Positions 9,167 through 17,860 of a stretch of 46,072 bases of DNA are shown here, in pieces. The translations under genes and the position numbers were made by a program. Each line of letters opens with the position of its first letter. The stretch's first letter is position 1. Origin of the DNA: Crocinitomicaceae bacterium (GTDB lineage: Bacteria > Bacteroidota > Bacteroidia > Flavobacteriales_D > Crocinitomicaceae); NCBI GenBank assembly GCA_025210175.1, contig JAOASF010000171.1, positions 1-46,072 on the forward strand. Reading direction: 5' to 3'. Below the pieces are notes generated by a model that was not told where the DNA came from, ran no database searches, and saw only the letters and a list, made by a program, of their open reading frames with translations.

Positions 9167-10303
9167 TTAGTCCCAGTCTGAATCGGAATGAGGGTCTGTT
9201 GGGTATCGCTCCAAATCGGTTATAAACTCGTCAATTTGTTGCTTTGTTACGTTGGGCATACAGATGACATGGCTGTAATCTGACTCGGTGGCCAATTGCC
9301 ATTTTGCTTTGACTTCTTTGGATACTTTCGGAAAAACGACCGTGATGGCCTGTGGATTTCTCCAAGCTTGTATTCCCAAATCCAAAATGCGTTTTTCGCA
9401 GTATTCTGCTACTTCCAAACTGTGTTGGTATCTGGCGCGCATTCCATCAATTCCCAGTTTTTGGATAGCGTACCACATGAAGAGTGGAGAATGACCGTTT
9501 CGAGATCCGGTGATGGTTGTGTCTAGCGAACCGATGTACGAAATTCCTTTGGATATGCGATCTGTGTTGGATTTCTTTGACACGATTACGCCACAGGGAA
9601 TGGGTGAACCAATGAATTTGTGACCTGATATAGAAAGACTGTCCGCACCATCTTTGAAATCAAAAGGGATTTTTGGTTCGATAAAAGATCCAAAACTACC
9701 AGCCAAGGCGCCATCTACGTGTATGTAATGATCGTGGATGGCCAGTTTTTTTAGGATGGATTTAATCTTGGAAACGTCGTCCTTTGCCTCGGTCATGGTG
9801 GTTCCAAAATTGGCCAAACAAATCACAGGCATATGTCGATTCATCCGCACGGTATTTTCAAAATCTTCGTAATCGATTTCTCCATTTTCTTGGGATCGTA
9901 TGGCAATGCTCGGAATGTTTAACAGATGAATGTTCTTTCGTACCGAATAATGCGTGCTCTCAGAGTAATATACCATTCCTTTTGGAAAAAGTTCTCTGGC
10001 GAGATAAAGTCCATACAGGTTGGATTCGCTTCCTCCATTGGTTACATAACCCCAGTAATCAGAAGGGTTGGCTCGAAAAAGTTTCGCAAAAAAACTAACG
10101 ACTTCCCTTTCCATTTCATGGGTCTGCACTCGGTAGGTGGAAGCGTTAAACGGATCACCTAGGTTGTTGATTGGGAACTCAAGAAAGTCGTTCAATTCAG
10201 AGTAATCAAAGTCTTTTGAAACAGGGTAGCCGAGAAAGGAGTTTCTAGCCTCTGAAATTTTTTGTCTGAGTTGAGAAATTTGCAATTCTTGTTCCTTTTT
10301 CAT
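9167..10303 (-). CDS. hdc: pyridoxal-phosphate-dependent histidine decarboxylase
   Basis: The 378-residue group II PLP decarboxylase has the exact length of the well-studied Gram-negative histidine decarboxylases that make histamine. Key sites: VTNGGSESNLYG (phosphate-binding region, residues 88-99), H118 in STHYS (stacks on the cofactor ring), D197 in IHVDGALAG, and the Schiff-base lysine K229 in SISGHKFIGSP. There is no signal peptide. It starts three bases after the PAP2 gene ends, so the two form an operon. Histidine is the likely substrate by overall resemblance, but related enzymes act on other amino acids and only an assay would settle it. Confidence 0.85.
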   Translation of the reverse strand: MKKEQELQISQLRQKISEARNSFLGYPVSKDFDYSELNDFLEFPINNLGDPFNASTYRVQTHEMEREVVSFFAKLFRANPSDYWGYVTNGGSESNLYGLYLARELFPKGMVYYSESTHYSVRKNIHLLNIPSIAIRSQENGEIDYEDFENTVRMNRHMPVICLANFGTTMTEAKDDVSKIKSILKKLAIHDHYIHVDGALAGSFGSFIEPKIPFDFKDGADSLSISGHKFIGSPIPCGVIVSKKSNTDRISKGISYIGSLDTTITGSRNGHSPLFMWYAIQKLGIDGMRARYQHSLEVAEYCEKRILDLGIQAWRNPQAITVVFPKVSKEVKAKWQLATESDYSHVICMPNVTKQQIDEFITDLERYPTDPHSDSDWD

Positions 10304-10306
10304 CGC

Positions 10307-11101
10307 TTACCTGAAATTTTCCGCAAAGATAGTGTTTTGTCGTGGTGATGCAGAGTTATTGAAAGACAAAACAAAACCAGCTTGACCTATTCCTATTGAT
10401 GGGCTTATATTTATTTTGCTGGATATTGTCGTAGACTTGTTTGATCCAATCTTTGCCTTAATTCTCGGATAGAGGTAATAAAATAACTTGGTTGAAAGCA
10501 TTCCCACTCCAGCACCGCATACCACGTCAGAGAACCAATGTCTATTGTTATACATTCGCAAGTAGGCCACTCCACTTGCCAAGGCGTAGCCTCCAAAACT
10601 GAACAAAATTGAGCGATGCTTGTATTCTTGATGCAGAAATTCAGCCATCATAAAGGCCGTTGCTGTGTGACCAGAAGGAAAAGAGTTGTAGGTAGTACCA
10701 TCTGGACGTTGAATTTTGGTGGTGTATTTTACTGTGTTGACCGTAGCGCCCATAATAGCATAGGAACCTCCAAGTAGAAATAACTGGTCCAACAGGGTGT
10801 TTTTTCCCTTGTATCCGAAGGCAGTCAAGCCGAATACAGCTGCACCAGGTGCGTATTGCAGATAATCGTCTATCCGCACTTTCGGGTGTCCATCACCCCA
10901 TATTTCATGTTTCAATCGAAGGTTTACTTTTTTCCAAGAGGGGTCGTATGTGCCGACTAAGCCTATGGATATCAACCCTAGTGGAGCCAATGTGTGTCTG
11001 AATTTTAAGGGGTGATCTAATGAGTCTGTCGAAGCTGGCTTTTCTTTTTGGCCAAAAGCTACAGCTGAAATAAGTAATGTAATAAGGAACCAGTATCGCA
11101 T
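10307..11101 (-). CDS. PAP2-family phosphatase
   Basis: The 264-residue membrane-associated protein has a signal peptide (WFLITLLISAVAFGQ) and the three phosphatase motifs of the PAP2 / vanadium haloperoxidase superfamily: KYTTKIQRPDG, SFPSGHTATAF and RMYNNRHWFSDVVCG. The conserved catalytic histidines lie in the second and third. Such enzymes remove phosphate from lipids such as undecaprenyl pyrophosphate or phosphatidic acid on the periplasmic side. The C-terminal 50 residues (SPSIGIGQAGFVLSFN) look like beta strands, a common Bacteroidetes extension. The histidine decarboxylase gene follows after three bases. Confidence 0.87.
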   Translation of the reverse strand: MRYWFLITLLISAVAFGQKEKPASTDSLDHPLKFRHTLAPLGLISIGLVGTYDPSWKKVNLRLKHEIWGDGHPKVRIDDYLQYAPGAAVFGLTAFGYKGKNTLLDQLFLLGGSYAIMGATVNTVKYTTKIQRPDGTTYNSFPSGHTATAFMMAEFLHQEYKHRSILFSFGGYALASGVAYLRMYNNRHWFSDVVCGAGVGMLSTKLFYYLYPRIKAKIGSNKSTTISSKINISPSIGIGQAGFVLSFNNSASPRQNTIFAENFR

Positions 11102-11390
11102 ACGCGAAGATACAAGGATTAATGTTTCGCCGAAAATGTTCGTCTTAAGCCTTTAATTCGGAATATTAACTTCGTGCGAAAAGTGAAATTCGAACCGATA
11201 TACCCTAATTTTCGAATTCTTCAATAAATAGTAAAGCATTATAAATCAACACTAAAACCGTTTTCAAATGGATATAAGCGACTAATATTCGACATTAAAT
11301 GTTTAATATACGACTGGAGTTTTAAGGTCTCTGGAACTTTGTAGAAAGCTCGAAACAACTCGAGGAATTATTCATCAAATTTTACGCATT

Positions 11391-11747
11391 ATGAACAATT
11401 TAAGAAACAAAGTTAGCCTGATAGGGCGCTTGGGACAGAGTCCAGAATTGAAAACAACTGGTCAAAAGAATACATCGAAGTATGTGCGTATTCCAATGGC
11501 AATCAATGAGAATTACAAAAACAAGAATGGCGAGTGGGTTGAAAATACCAATTGGCAGAACCTGGTGTTTTGGGGAAAAATAGCCGAATTGATTGCGGAC
11601 AAAGCCGAAAAAGGGCAGGAGATCATGATCGAAGGTAAACTTAAGAGTTCCGTTGTGGGTGAAGGCAAGGATAAGAGATATTTCACGGATGTGGAAGTCT
11701 CCGATTTTTTGGTAATCGGTCACAAGCCAGAGGCGAAGCAACAATAA
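11391..11747 (+). CDS. ssb: single-stranded DNA-binding protein (short SSB)
   Basis: The 118-residue product has one OB fold with the SSB signature: NKVSLIGRLGQSPELK, a VRIPMAINENYKNKNGEWVENTNWQNLVFWGKIAE core, and KGQEIMIEGKLKSS. It lacks the long disordered tail and acidic tip (DDDIPF type) through which the main replication SSB recruits partners. It is therefore probably an accessory SSB of the short Bacteroidetes type. It is the first of three tandem SSB-like genes, with 12 bases to the next. It starts with ATG 11391; no Shine-Dalgarno site or clear -7 box was seen upstream. Confidence 0.88.
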   Translation: MNNLRNKVSLIGRLGQSPELKTTGQKNTSKYVRIPMAINENYKNKNGEWVENTNWQNLVFWGKIAELIADKAEKGQEIMIEGKLKSSVVGEGKDKRYFTDVEVSDFLVIGHKPEAKQQ

Positions 11748-11759
11748 AACCGTTTGGAC

Positions 11760-12071
11760 ATGAACACCGTGAATCTAATTGGATCCATTGTTGCTCCTCC
11801 AAAGTTCTTCGAACGTCAAGGCAGGCAGCAGGTAGAAGTGATACTCAAAACGAAGGAACCTTATTTGGACAAATTCGGAGATCAGCATTTCCTACAGAGC
11901 TCGCATGCCTTGGTCGGTTGGGGAAAGTGGAGTAGCCTACTTGAAAAACACGCTCAACCTGGACTTGAAATATGTGTTCAGGGAAGTTTGAGGTCAAAGA
12001 TTTACCAAGATCAAACGGGCCAAAAACACTGCAGAACTGAAATTGAAATATTAGAATTATTACTCATGTAA
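11760..12071 (+). CDS. SSB-like OB-fold protein, divergent
   Basis: The 103-residue product starts at ATG 11760; a TTG two codons upstream in the same frame is less likely. NTVNLIGSIVAPPKF corresponds to the first SSB strand. HALVGWGKWSSLLEKHAQPGLEICVQGSLRSK corresponds to the WGK and G-x-L-R-S region of the preceding gene. Similarity is clear in order but weak residue by residue, and the usual Trp/Phe DNA-stacking positions are partly replaced. It has no acidic tail. It sits between two better SSB copies (12 and 18 bases away), so it probably arose by duplication and may form mixed oligomers with its neighbours. Confidence 0.75.
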   Translation: MNTVNLIGSIVAPPKFFERQGRQQVEVILKTKEPYLDKFGDQHFLQSSHALVGWGKWSSLLEKHAQPGLEICVQGSLRSKIYQDQTGQKHCRTEIEILELLLM

Positions 12072-12089
12072 ACTTTAAACTACACGACT

Positions 12090-12416
12090 ATGAAAACGTT
12101 GAACAATCAGGTAACACTCATCGGAAATATTGGAGTGAAACCTACCATCACTGAATTAAGCAAAGGATTCAAAATCGCAAACTTTTCGCTGGCCACTCAT
12201 GACATGCGGAAAAATCGAGAAGGTAGATGGTATGCCGACACCACATGGCATCAGATTCAAGTGAAAGGCCAACAGGTGAGCTTTATTGAGAATTATGGCA
12301 GAAAAGGGACCAAAATGTTGGTGATCGGAAAGATCGTGGATAAAGAGATCACCAACAAAAGAGGTCAGAAACGATTGCTCAAAACAGTTGAAGCATCTGA
12401 TATTAAAGGTTTATAA
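12090..12416 (+). CDS. single-stranded DNA-binding protein, third tandem copy
   Basis: The 108-residue OB-fold protein reads NNQVTLIGNIGVKPTITEL, FKIANFSLATHDMRKNREGRWYADTTWHQIQVKG and GTKMLVIGKIVDKE, which fits SSB from end to end. As in its two neighbours the C-terminal acidic tip is missing. It ends the three-gene set, and a strong terminator follows within 60 bases. Three different SSB-like genes in a row suggest specialised roles such as recombination, natural transformation or phage defence; this is inference. Confidence 0.85.
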   Translation: MKTLNNQVTLIGNIGVKPTITELSKGFKIANFSLATHDMRKNREGRWYADTTWHQIQVKGQQVSFIENYGRKGTKMLVIGKIVDKEITNKRGQKRLLKTVEASDIKGL

Positions 12417-12470
12417 CTTCCAAACTACCTACTACTTAGCGGAGCGATATGCAATGTTCCGATTGAATGA

Positions 12471-12495
12471 GGGATGAATTATTTCATCCCTTTTT
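12471..12495 (+). terminator. intrinsic terminator of the ssb cluster
   Basis: GGGATGAA (12471-12478) pairs perfectly with TTCATCCC (12483-12490) around a four-base loop, followed by TTTTT. Confidence 0.88.
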
Positions 12496-12509
12496 CTTTT
12501 ACTAATACG

Positions 12510-12517
12510 TATATTTG
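12510..12517 (+). promoter_or_regulatory. -7 box of the helicase promoter
   Basis: TATATTTG matches TAnnTTTG and lies only seven bases before the helicase ATG, so the mRNA leader would be only a few bases long. It follows directly after the ssb terminator, separating the two units. No good -33 TTG is seen. Confidence 0.5.
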
Positions 12518-12524
12518 AACACCT

Positions 12525-13739
12525 ATGAAATTTTCTGAACTAGGCTTATCTTCTGATCTCTTACAAGCCCTCGACTATATGGGCTTTGAAAAGGCCACTC
12601 CGGTACAAGAACAAGCTATTCCCGCCATTTTGTCAAATCAAGACTTATTGGCCTGCGCACAGACAGGTACGGGTAAAACAGCCGCCTTTATTTTGCCCAT
12701 TTTGAACAAATTAGTCGGTAAAGAAGACTCGAAAATCAACACCTTGATTATTGTTCCTACTAGGGAATTGGCCTTGCAGATTGATAAGGAGATACAAGGT
12801 TTGTCTTATTTTGTTTCAGTGGGCTCCATGGCTATTTATGGAGGAGGCGATGGCGCTGGGTTTAATGAACAAAAAGCCGCATTGGTTGAAGGAAGAGACA
12901 TCATCGTTGCAACACCTGGAAAATTGCTTTCGCATTTGAACTTGGGCTACGTCAATTTCGATCATGTTCAACATTTGATTTTGGACGAAGCAGATAAAAT
13001 GCTCGACATGGGGTTCCACGATGATTTGCACAAAATCATTTCTTACCTCCCAAAGAAGAGACAGAATTTATTGTTTAGCGCAACCATGGCTCCAAAAATG
13101 CATGCCTTGGCCAGAAAAATATTGCATTCTCCAAAGGAAATTCGTTTGAGTATTTCAAAGCCGGCTGCGGGTATTGCTCAAGGTGTTTATTTCGTATTCG
13201 ACGAACAAAAGGATAAAGTATTGGTTCATTCATTGGAAGAGAGAAAGGAATATACCAGCATTATTTTGTTTACATCATCGAAAGACAAGGTGTATCAAAT
13301 TACACGTATGCTTCACACCAAAGGATTCAAGGCCAAAGGAATTTCGTCCAACTTGGATCAAGAAGAACGGGAGGAGGTATTGCGAAAGTTCAGATCCAAA
13401 AGAATACCAATCTTGGTTGCAACGGATGTACTTTCAAGGGGAATTGACATTAAGGATATCAACTTGGTGATCAATTATGATGTGCCGATGGACGCAGAAG
13501 ACTATGTGCACCGAATCGGAAGAACGGCGCGGGCGAATACAAAAGGTGAGGCAATTACCTTGGTGAACCCGAAGGACATGCGTCGTTTTAAAAGCATTGA
13601 AAACCTAATTGAAAAAGAAGTTCCTGTTTTGAAGGTGCCTGAAGAGTTTGGAGAAACGCCTAAATACGAGGTAGGAAAGTCCAAACCCAAACGAAAGTTC
13701 CACCGCAAGCCTAAAGGCAAACCCAAAAAATCAAATTAG
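12525..13739 (+). CDS. DEAD-box RNA helicase (RhlE-like)
   Basis: The 404-residue ATP-dependent RNA helicase has all motifs in order: Q motif region FEKATPVQEQAIP, Walker A AQTGTGKTA, PTRELALQ, the DEAD box in LDEADKMLDMGF, SAT, LFTSSKDK, the ATDVLSRGIDI region and HRIGRTAR. The short basic tail (KPKRKFHRKPKGKPKK) probably binds RNA, as in RhlE-type helicases acting in ribosome assembly or RNA turnover, often under cold. The last four bases overlap the end of the convergent barrel gene. Confidence 0.94.
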   Translation: MKFSELGLSSDLLQALDYMGFEKATPVQEQAIPAILSNQDLLACAQTGTGKTAAFILPILNKLVGKEDSKINTLIIVPTRELALQIDKEIQGLSYFVSVGSMAIYGGGDGAGFNEQKAALVEGRDIIVATPGKLLSHLNLGYVNFDHVQHLILDEADKMLDMGFHDDLHKIISYLPKKRQNLLFSATMAPKMHALARKILHSPKEIRLSISKPAAGIAQGVYFVFDEQKDKVLVHSLEERKEYTSIILFTSSKDKVYQITRMLHTKGFKAKGISSNLDQEEREEVLRKFRSKRIPILVATDVLSRGIDIKDINLVINYDVPMDAEDYVHRIGRTARANTKGEAITLVNPKDMRRFKSIENLIEKEVPVLKVPEEFGETPKYEVGKSKPKRKFHRKPKGKPKKSN

Positions 13740-15172
13740 TAGTTTCTATAGTCGTTCCAAAGTCTTGACCTGATCCCGATGATCAGTTGATTGTTGGGCT
13801 GTATGAGCGTTGTATTGTATCTGTTTTGGTATTCAACAAATGCGTTCAAAGCACCTGATTTCAGTAAACGGTAATTGACACGAATGAGTGAAATGAATGC
13901 ATTGTTGTGAACGCCTTGACCAATTGTGTGACCATACTCGTCTGGTCGATTGATATAAGGGATAAAAATGTTCCCACCCATGTTGAAGGTAGAGTCATAC
14001 CCTTTGAGTGAGTATGAAATGAACAATTCGGCCATCCATTTCTTGTGTTGAATTTTGGCATCCAGTAATAATTCGTAAAAATTGGCACCTAAGGGATGAG
14101 CCAGAACGCTTCCATTATTGGTGTAGCTTTGCTTCAGACTGAGGTGTGAGTAGGTATAAGGTCTTGATGTGTTGAATTCTGCTCGTAAGAAGATGGGGTC
14201 ATTCCCAATTTTTTGATGGGTTTTTATACCTGTTTGAACAGCATATTTATTGGCCCACCATTTGGTTTTGGCTCGAATTTCGGTGAGTGAAAACTCGTCC
14301 AAAAGTAACTGACTATAAAAGGTGAACTTTTTTACATCGATTGCCATGTCGAAGCCAATCAATACATTATCCGAAGATCCCAAGGCATATTCTTGCGGTC
14401 TGAAAAAAATCATGGGATTCAAGTATTCAGGTTCAAAACCCCTGTTGAGCAAGGTGTCTGTCGGACCAAAAAACACCGTTTCAAAAAGACCAAATTGAAG
14501 CCACTTTGTAGCAGATACATTGAGATAATGGGTGGTTCCAAATTTATTCACCCTCTCGCTGCCAATTCTCTCTCGCATGAATTGATAAAGTACGAGGTAT
14601 TCAGCCCTCCAAAAATTCAATCGAACTTGACCAAAGCCTAAAGGTTTACCGTAATCGCTTAATAATAATGATCGCTGTCCTTCGCCGATGAAATTTTCAT
14701 CGTATCCAGCTTGTAAGTTGACAAAGCGATTTGGCGTATATGAGACTCGACCACGCAGGTCAAGTTTTTGAACCATCTCACCATTCTGACCAGGCTCAAA
14801 GGGTGTTGCCAAACGAAAAATATCCCCTCCATTTTCAATTCCTTGCAAATAAGAAAAACGCCCATACCAATCATTCCCTTTGTTATACTCAGTGCCCACG
14901 CCCAGCATTGTTCGGTATTGATTTTGGTAAGAACGATAACCCAAATCAGCCAGTGGAAAAAAGGAGAGATGCGACTTTGCCTTTCCTCTTTTATTTGTGT
15001 CTAAACTTATCGATACACTTTGTATTCTTGGCTGAATGGAAAGGTGGGTATGAAGGTCTCTGTTTTGGGTGTCTTTTGGCAATTCTTCCACCAAAAAACG
15101 CAATTTAGCCTGACCGAATGCGGAAAGAATCGGGAAGGTAACAAGTACTGCTATGTATAAGAGATTTTTCAA
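13736..15172 (-). CDS. outer-membrane beta-barrel protein, RemB/Wzi-like (copy B)
   Basis: The 478-residue protein has a signal peptide (LLYIAVLVTFPILSAFGQ) and then alternating amphipathic strands rich in aromatic residues, ending with a strand (LIIGIRSRLWNDYRNY) as expected for a barrel. The segment GYDENFIGEGQRSLLLSDYG matches a motif seen in proteins annotated as gliding-motility RemB or capsule-assembly Wzi family. The same motif occurs in the next gene upstream (FIGRGYRSLFLSDN), so the two are tandem paralogues. Translation is coupled to that gene by a 4-base overlap. A role in surface polysaccharide handling or motility is inferred from the resemblance only. Confidence 0.65.
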   Translation of the reverse strand: MKNLLYIAVLVTFPILSAFGQAKLRFLVEELPKDTQNRDLHTHLSIQPRIQSVSISLDTNKRGKAKSHLSFFPLADLGYRSYQNQYRTMLGVGTEYNKGNDWYGRFSYLQGIENGGDIFRLATPFEPGQNGEMVQKLDLRGRVSYTPNRFVNLQAGYDENFIGEGQRSLLLSDYGKPLGFGQVRLNFWRAEYLVLYQFMRERIGSERVNKFGTTHYLNVSATKWLQFGLFETVFFGPTDTLLNRGFEPEYLNPMIFFRPQEYALGSSDNVLIGFDMAIDVKKFTFYSQLLLDEFSLTEIRAKTKWWANKYAVQTGIKTHQKIGNDPIFLRAEFNTSRPYTYSHLSLKQSYTNNGSVLAHPLGANFYELLLDAKIQHKKWMAELFISYSLKGYDSTFNMGGNIFIPYINRPDEYGHTIGQGVHNNAFISLIRVNYRLLKSGALNAFVEYQNRYNTTLIQPNNQLIIGIRSRLWNDYRNY

Positions 15173-16704
15173 AAGTCGTTGTAATGATTAAGAATGGCCG
15201 TTGAAAGTCCCAACATAAGCACCTGCGTTTTCTCAAATTGACCCACGTTTTCTGTTCTAAAAAGATGTCGAGCAAATACTTTTAAGTCGTTTCTCGGATT
15301 AAAGCGGTATCCTATTTCAAGTTGCTGATGAAAAACAGATTGTGTAAATCTATCTGAACTGGCAGGGCTAACAACCAATGGGGTATTTTGATAGGACTCC
15401 AAGGTATAATGAACCCATTTAGCGTCTATATAAAAACGTTGATAGGTATAACTCATCCGAACGATGACTTCCTGGAAACTTTGCCCTTTGGGGTGCGCCA
15501 ACGGAAGATTGTAAGCTGCATAGTTAAGTCGATTTCTTGAAGCAGAATAAATTCCATCTGGCACATTGTTGTACTCCATTTGAAACAATAAGCCTTTTAA
15601 TTTTGGTGGATAGATTCGCACTCCAAGTTGTAATGCAGCCTTGTCGGTTCGCGTTCCATTGATTGCCAATTGAGAATAAGCACAAAAAGAGGCAAAGGAA
15701 AACTCCAATTGTAAACCATTTAAACTATAAAGATTGGAATCGTTTTGAGTAATTGTTTGTGTAACAAAGGGTAGAGGCAAATAATAACTGGGGTCCACTT
15801 TGGTGGTGCTTACCGAGTCGCCAATCCACCATTTGCTGCCCTCAAAATAAGAAACCTGTAACCACTTTGCTGGTCGATAACTCAAGAATTGGGATGAAAA
15901 TAAATTCTGTTCATAGTAGGCTTCAACAGTGGTTCTAAATGGCCTTCTCAAAAGAGAGAAATGCTTGGATCGATAGATGGAATAGGATAGATTTTGAAAT
16001 TGAATATCTGTTCGAATATAAGTGGAAGGAACTGAATTATCCGACAAAAATAGGGATCGATATCCGCGACCAATGAAACTTTGGTTATTCCCTCCCATGA
16101 AGGTTAAATATGGGTTTGGTCGATAAACCACAGTTCCGATTGCGTAGCCATAATCATAGGCGTCCTCCTTAAAAGGTTTGGTTCTTGCAGCTCCGGGGAT
16201 AACGGCATTTTCTATTCGGTAAGTCGTGTCTGAACTCGGGTATCTTTCGCCTATCGAATTGTAATAACCGTGTTCGTACAGGGTAAAGCGGTTTTGATTT
16301 TCATAATAGGCGGTGGATAAGGAAAACTTTTCGAGTAAGTCAATATCTACAGAGAACCCTCTGGTATTGTTAAAAAGTGTTCGCGGGTTGGTGTCAGCTT
16401 TGTCATTTCCTCTTCCAATATCTAGGACCGGTTGAATGTCAATTCTGTAGCCGTCGCCCTTTATTTCAAAGAGATATTCTTTGTAGAGCTTTTGGGTGAG
16501 GATATAGTACTGCTTGCTTGAATCAGAAATGATTTTCCGAAGGGCAAATTGACTCTCGGGTTGAGGTAAAAAGGAAGAGGGAAGAGCTGGGTTAAGACTC
16601 CAGAGTCTGTCTTTGTGATAGAGGTCAATTGGCTCCAATGTTTGTTGGCTCCAGCTTGACGAAACCAGCAGAATAAACACATAGAGAGTCCAATTTTTTA
16701 TCAT
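15169..16704 (-). CDS. outer-membrane beta-barrel protein, RemB/Wzi-like (copy A)
   Basis: The 511-residue product has a signal peptide (TLYVFILLVSSSWSQ) and a beta-strand pattern throughout: YEQNLFSSQFLSYRPAKWLQVSYFEGSKWW, LQLGVRIYPPKLKGLLFQMEY, LEIGYRFNPRNDLKVFARHLF. MGGNNQSFIGRGYRSLFLSDNS is the motif shared with copy B. Four-base overlaps join it to the small lipoprotein gene before it and to copy B after it, a tight translational series starting at cysQ. The function is unknown; gliding or polysaccharide-related outer-membrane work is the best guess. Confidence 0.65.
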   Translation of the reverse strand: MIKNWTLYVFILLVSSSWSQQTLEPIDLYHKDRLWSLNPALPSSFLPQPESQFALRKIISDSSKQYYILTQKLYKEYLFEIKGDGYRIDIQPVLDIGRGNDKADTNPRTLFNNTRGFSVDIDLLEKFSLSTAYYENQNRFTLYEHGYYNSIGERYPSSDTTYRIENAVIPGAARTKPFKEDAYDYGYAIGTVVYRPNPYLTFMGGNNQSFIGRGYRSLFLSDNSVPSTYIRTDIQFQNLSYSIYRSKHFSLLRRPFRTTVEAYYEQNLFSSQFLSYRPAKWLQVSYFEGSKWWIGDSVSTTKVDPSYYLPLPFVTQTITQNDSNLYSLNGLQLEFSFASFCAYSQLAINGTRTDKAALQLGVRIYPPKLKGLLFQMEYNNVPDGIYSASRNRLNYAAYNLPLAHPKGQSFQEVIVRMSYTYQRFYIDAKWVHYTLESYQNTPLVVSPASSDRFTQSVFHQQLEIGYRFNPRNDLKVFARHLFRTENVGQFEKTQVLMLGLSTAILNHYNDF

Positions 16705-16985
16705 TTCTTGATACGTCGTCTTACTTTAATGATTTCTGCATAGGGATGATAGGCATCACATTTTACGGAGTCTTCGCAAACGGCAAGTTTTTTATACTTC
16801 ACAAGAGTAAGTTGATTCACATCCTTTGGTTCAAAGAAATCACCATTGCACACAAAATAGTCAACGTTTTGATGGCGGATGTAATAGCCCGTACAATCAT
16901 TCAAAACGATTCCAGATAGCTCACCATAATTCGCACAAGACGATAAGGTAAATATGACAACTAAAGAGAAGAATAATTTATTCAT
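16701..16985 (-). CDS. small lipoprotein of unknown function
   Basis: The 94-residue product has a clear lipoprotein signal (LFFSLVVIFTLSSC, lipid-modified C17). The mature part is short and has four more cysteines (DCTGYY, YFVCNGDF, LAVCEDSVKCDAY), possibly two disulfides, and a basic end (KVRRRIKK). I recognise no family. It is embedded between cysQ and the first barrel gene with 4-base overlaps on both sides, so it may be a partner of the barrels. Confidence 0.7.
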   Translation of the reverse strand: MNKLFFSLVVIFTLSSCANYGELSGIVLNDCTGYYIRHQNVDYFVCNGDFFEPKDVNQLTLVKYKKLAVCEDSVKCDAYHPYAEIIKVRRRIKK

Positions 16986-17800
16986 AAATCTTGCGGTAAA
17001 GATGGTATGTGTTGAATAAAATTAGCGGTTTTTGCGACAAAATGAGGATTCAAAAGGTTTTCCTTTCCATAAACAAAGGGTGTATCATCCCAATGAGTCA
17101 AATCTCCACCTAATCCTTTTAGCAAGGCGTGTCCTGCGGCCGTATCCCATTCCATGGTAGGCGATTTCCGAGGATATACATCTACATTTGACAAGGCCAA
17201 ATCCAAAAATTTAACAGCGCTGCCTCGGAAGTGGTGGGTTATTTTTTGGAAATGGGGCTTCATTGCTTCTTCAAAAGTGAGCAAGTTTTGTGGAACACTT
17301 CGAGAGCCTATGATCCGCAACTCGCTGTTTTGAAATTCAGGTTCAAGCCTTTTGGTCTTTTCTGATTCAGGATCACAGAGATAATCCCATAAGGTGACAG
17401 GATGTGAAGTACCACCATACAAGCAAATCCCAAATACGGGAATGGCCAAAACGCCAAAAACTGGCTTTCCTTTTTCGATGTAACCCAGATTGATACAAAA
17501 CTCATCGTTTCGATGCACAAACTCTTTGGTGCCATCCAAGGGGTCAATTAACCAAAAGTCTTCCCAGTTCTTTCGAACGGAATAGGTGGGAATGTCCGCT
17601 TCTTCAGAAATCAATCGATTGGAGAATTGCGAAAGATGAGCAAGTAGAATAGCCGAAGATCGTTTGTCGGCAACGGTTACAGGAGAGCCATCCGATTTGT
17701 GTTCGGTCGCAAAATCTTGTTGATATACCTTCATGATCTCCTTGCTTGCCTCTACGATGGCTTTTTTACAAATGGAAATCTCTCTTTTTGAAATTGGCAT
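16982..17800 (-). CDS. cysQ: 3'(2'),5'-bisphosphate nucleotidase CysQ
   Basis: The 272-residue inositol-monophosphatase-fold enzyme hydrolyses adenosine 3',5'-bisphosphate (PAP) left over from sulfate activation. Metal-binding motifs are LISEEAD, WLIDPLDGTKEFVHRN and EWDTAAGHALLKGLGG, in family order. Length is as expected. It is the first gene of a four-gene series whose members overlap by four bases. It has no clear TAnnTTTG box, and the terminator of the T9SS gene lies just upstream. Confidence 0.93.
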   Translation of the reverse strand: MPISKREISICKKAIVEASKEIMKVYQQDFATEHKSDGSPVTVADKRSSAILLAHLSQFSNRLISEEADIPTYSVRKNWEDFWLIDPLDGTKEFVHRNDEFCINLGYIEKGKPVFGVLAIPVFGICLYGGTSHPVTLWDYLCDPESEKTKRLEPEFQNSELRIIGSRSVPQNLLTFEEAMKPHFQKITHHFRGSAVKFLDLALSNVDVYPRKSPTMEWDTAAGHALLKGLGGDLTHWDDTPFVYGKENLLNPHFVAKTANFIQHIPSLPQDL

Positions 17801-17811
17801 AGAACGAAAAT

Positions 17812-17840
17812 AAAAAAGCCCCAGAAAAATCTGAGGCTTT
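17812..17840 (-). terminator. intrinsic terminator of the T9SS cargo gene
   Basis: On the minus strand AAAGCCTCAG pairs with CTGGGGCTTT (one G-U) around ATTTTT and is followed by more T. It separates the gene at 17861-18586 from cysQ. Confidence 0.85.
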
Positions 17841-17860
17841 ATCCATATTATTACAAGTGC

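Noticed and set aside
11102-11390. Repeated ATTCGA/TTCGAA-like words in the PAP2-ssb gap
   Set aside because: The words are irregularly spaced and not longer than expected in AT-rich DNA. No clear -7 box, hairpin or frame was found, so no element is claimed.
12816-13031. Small minus-strand frame within the helicase
   Set aside because: It lies opposite the conserved DEAD motif region and has no features of its own.
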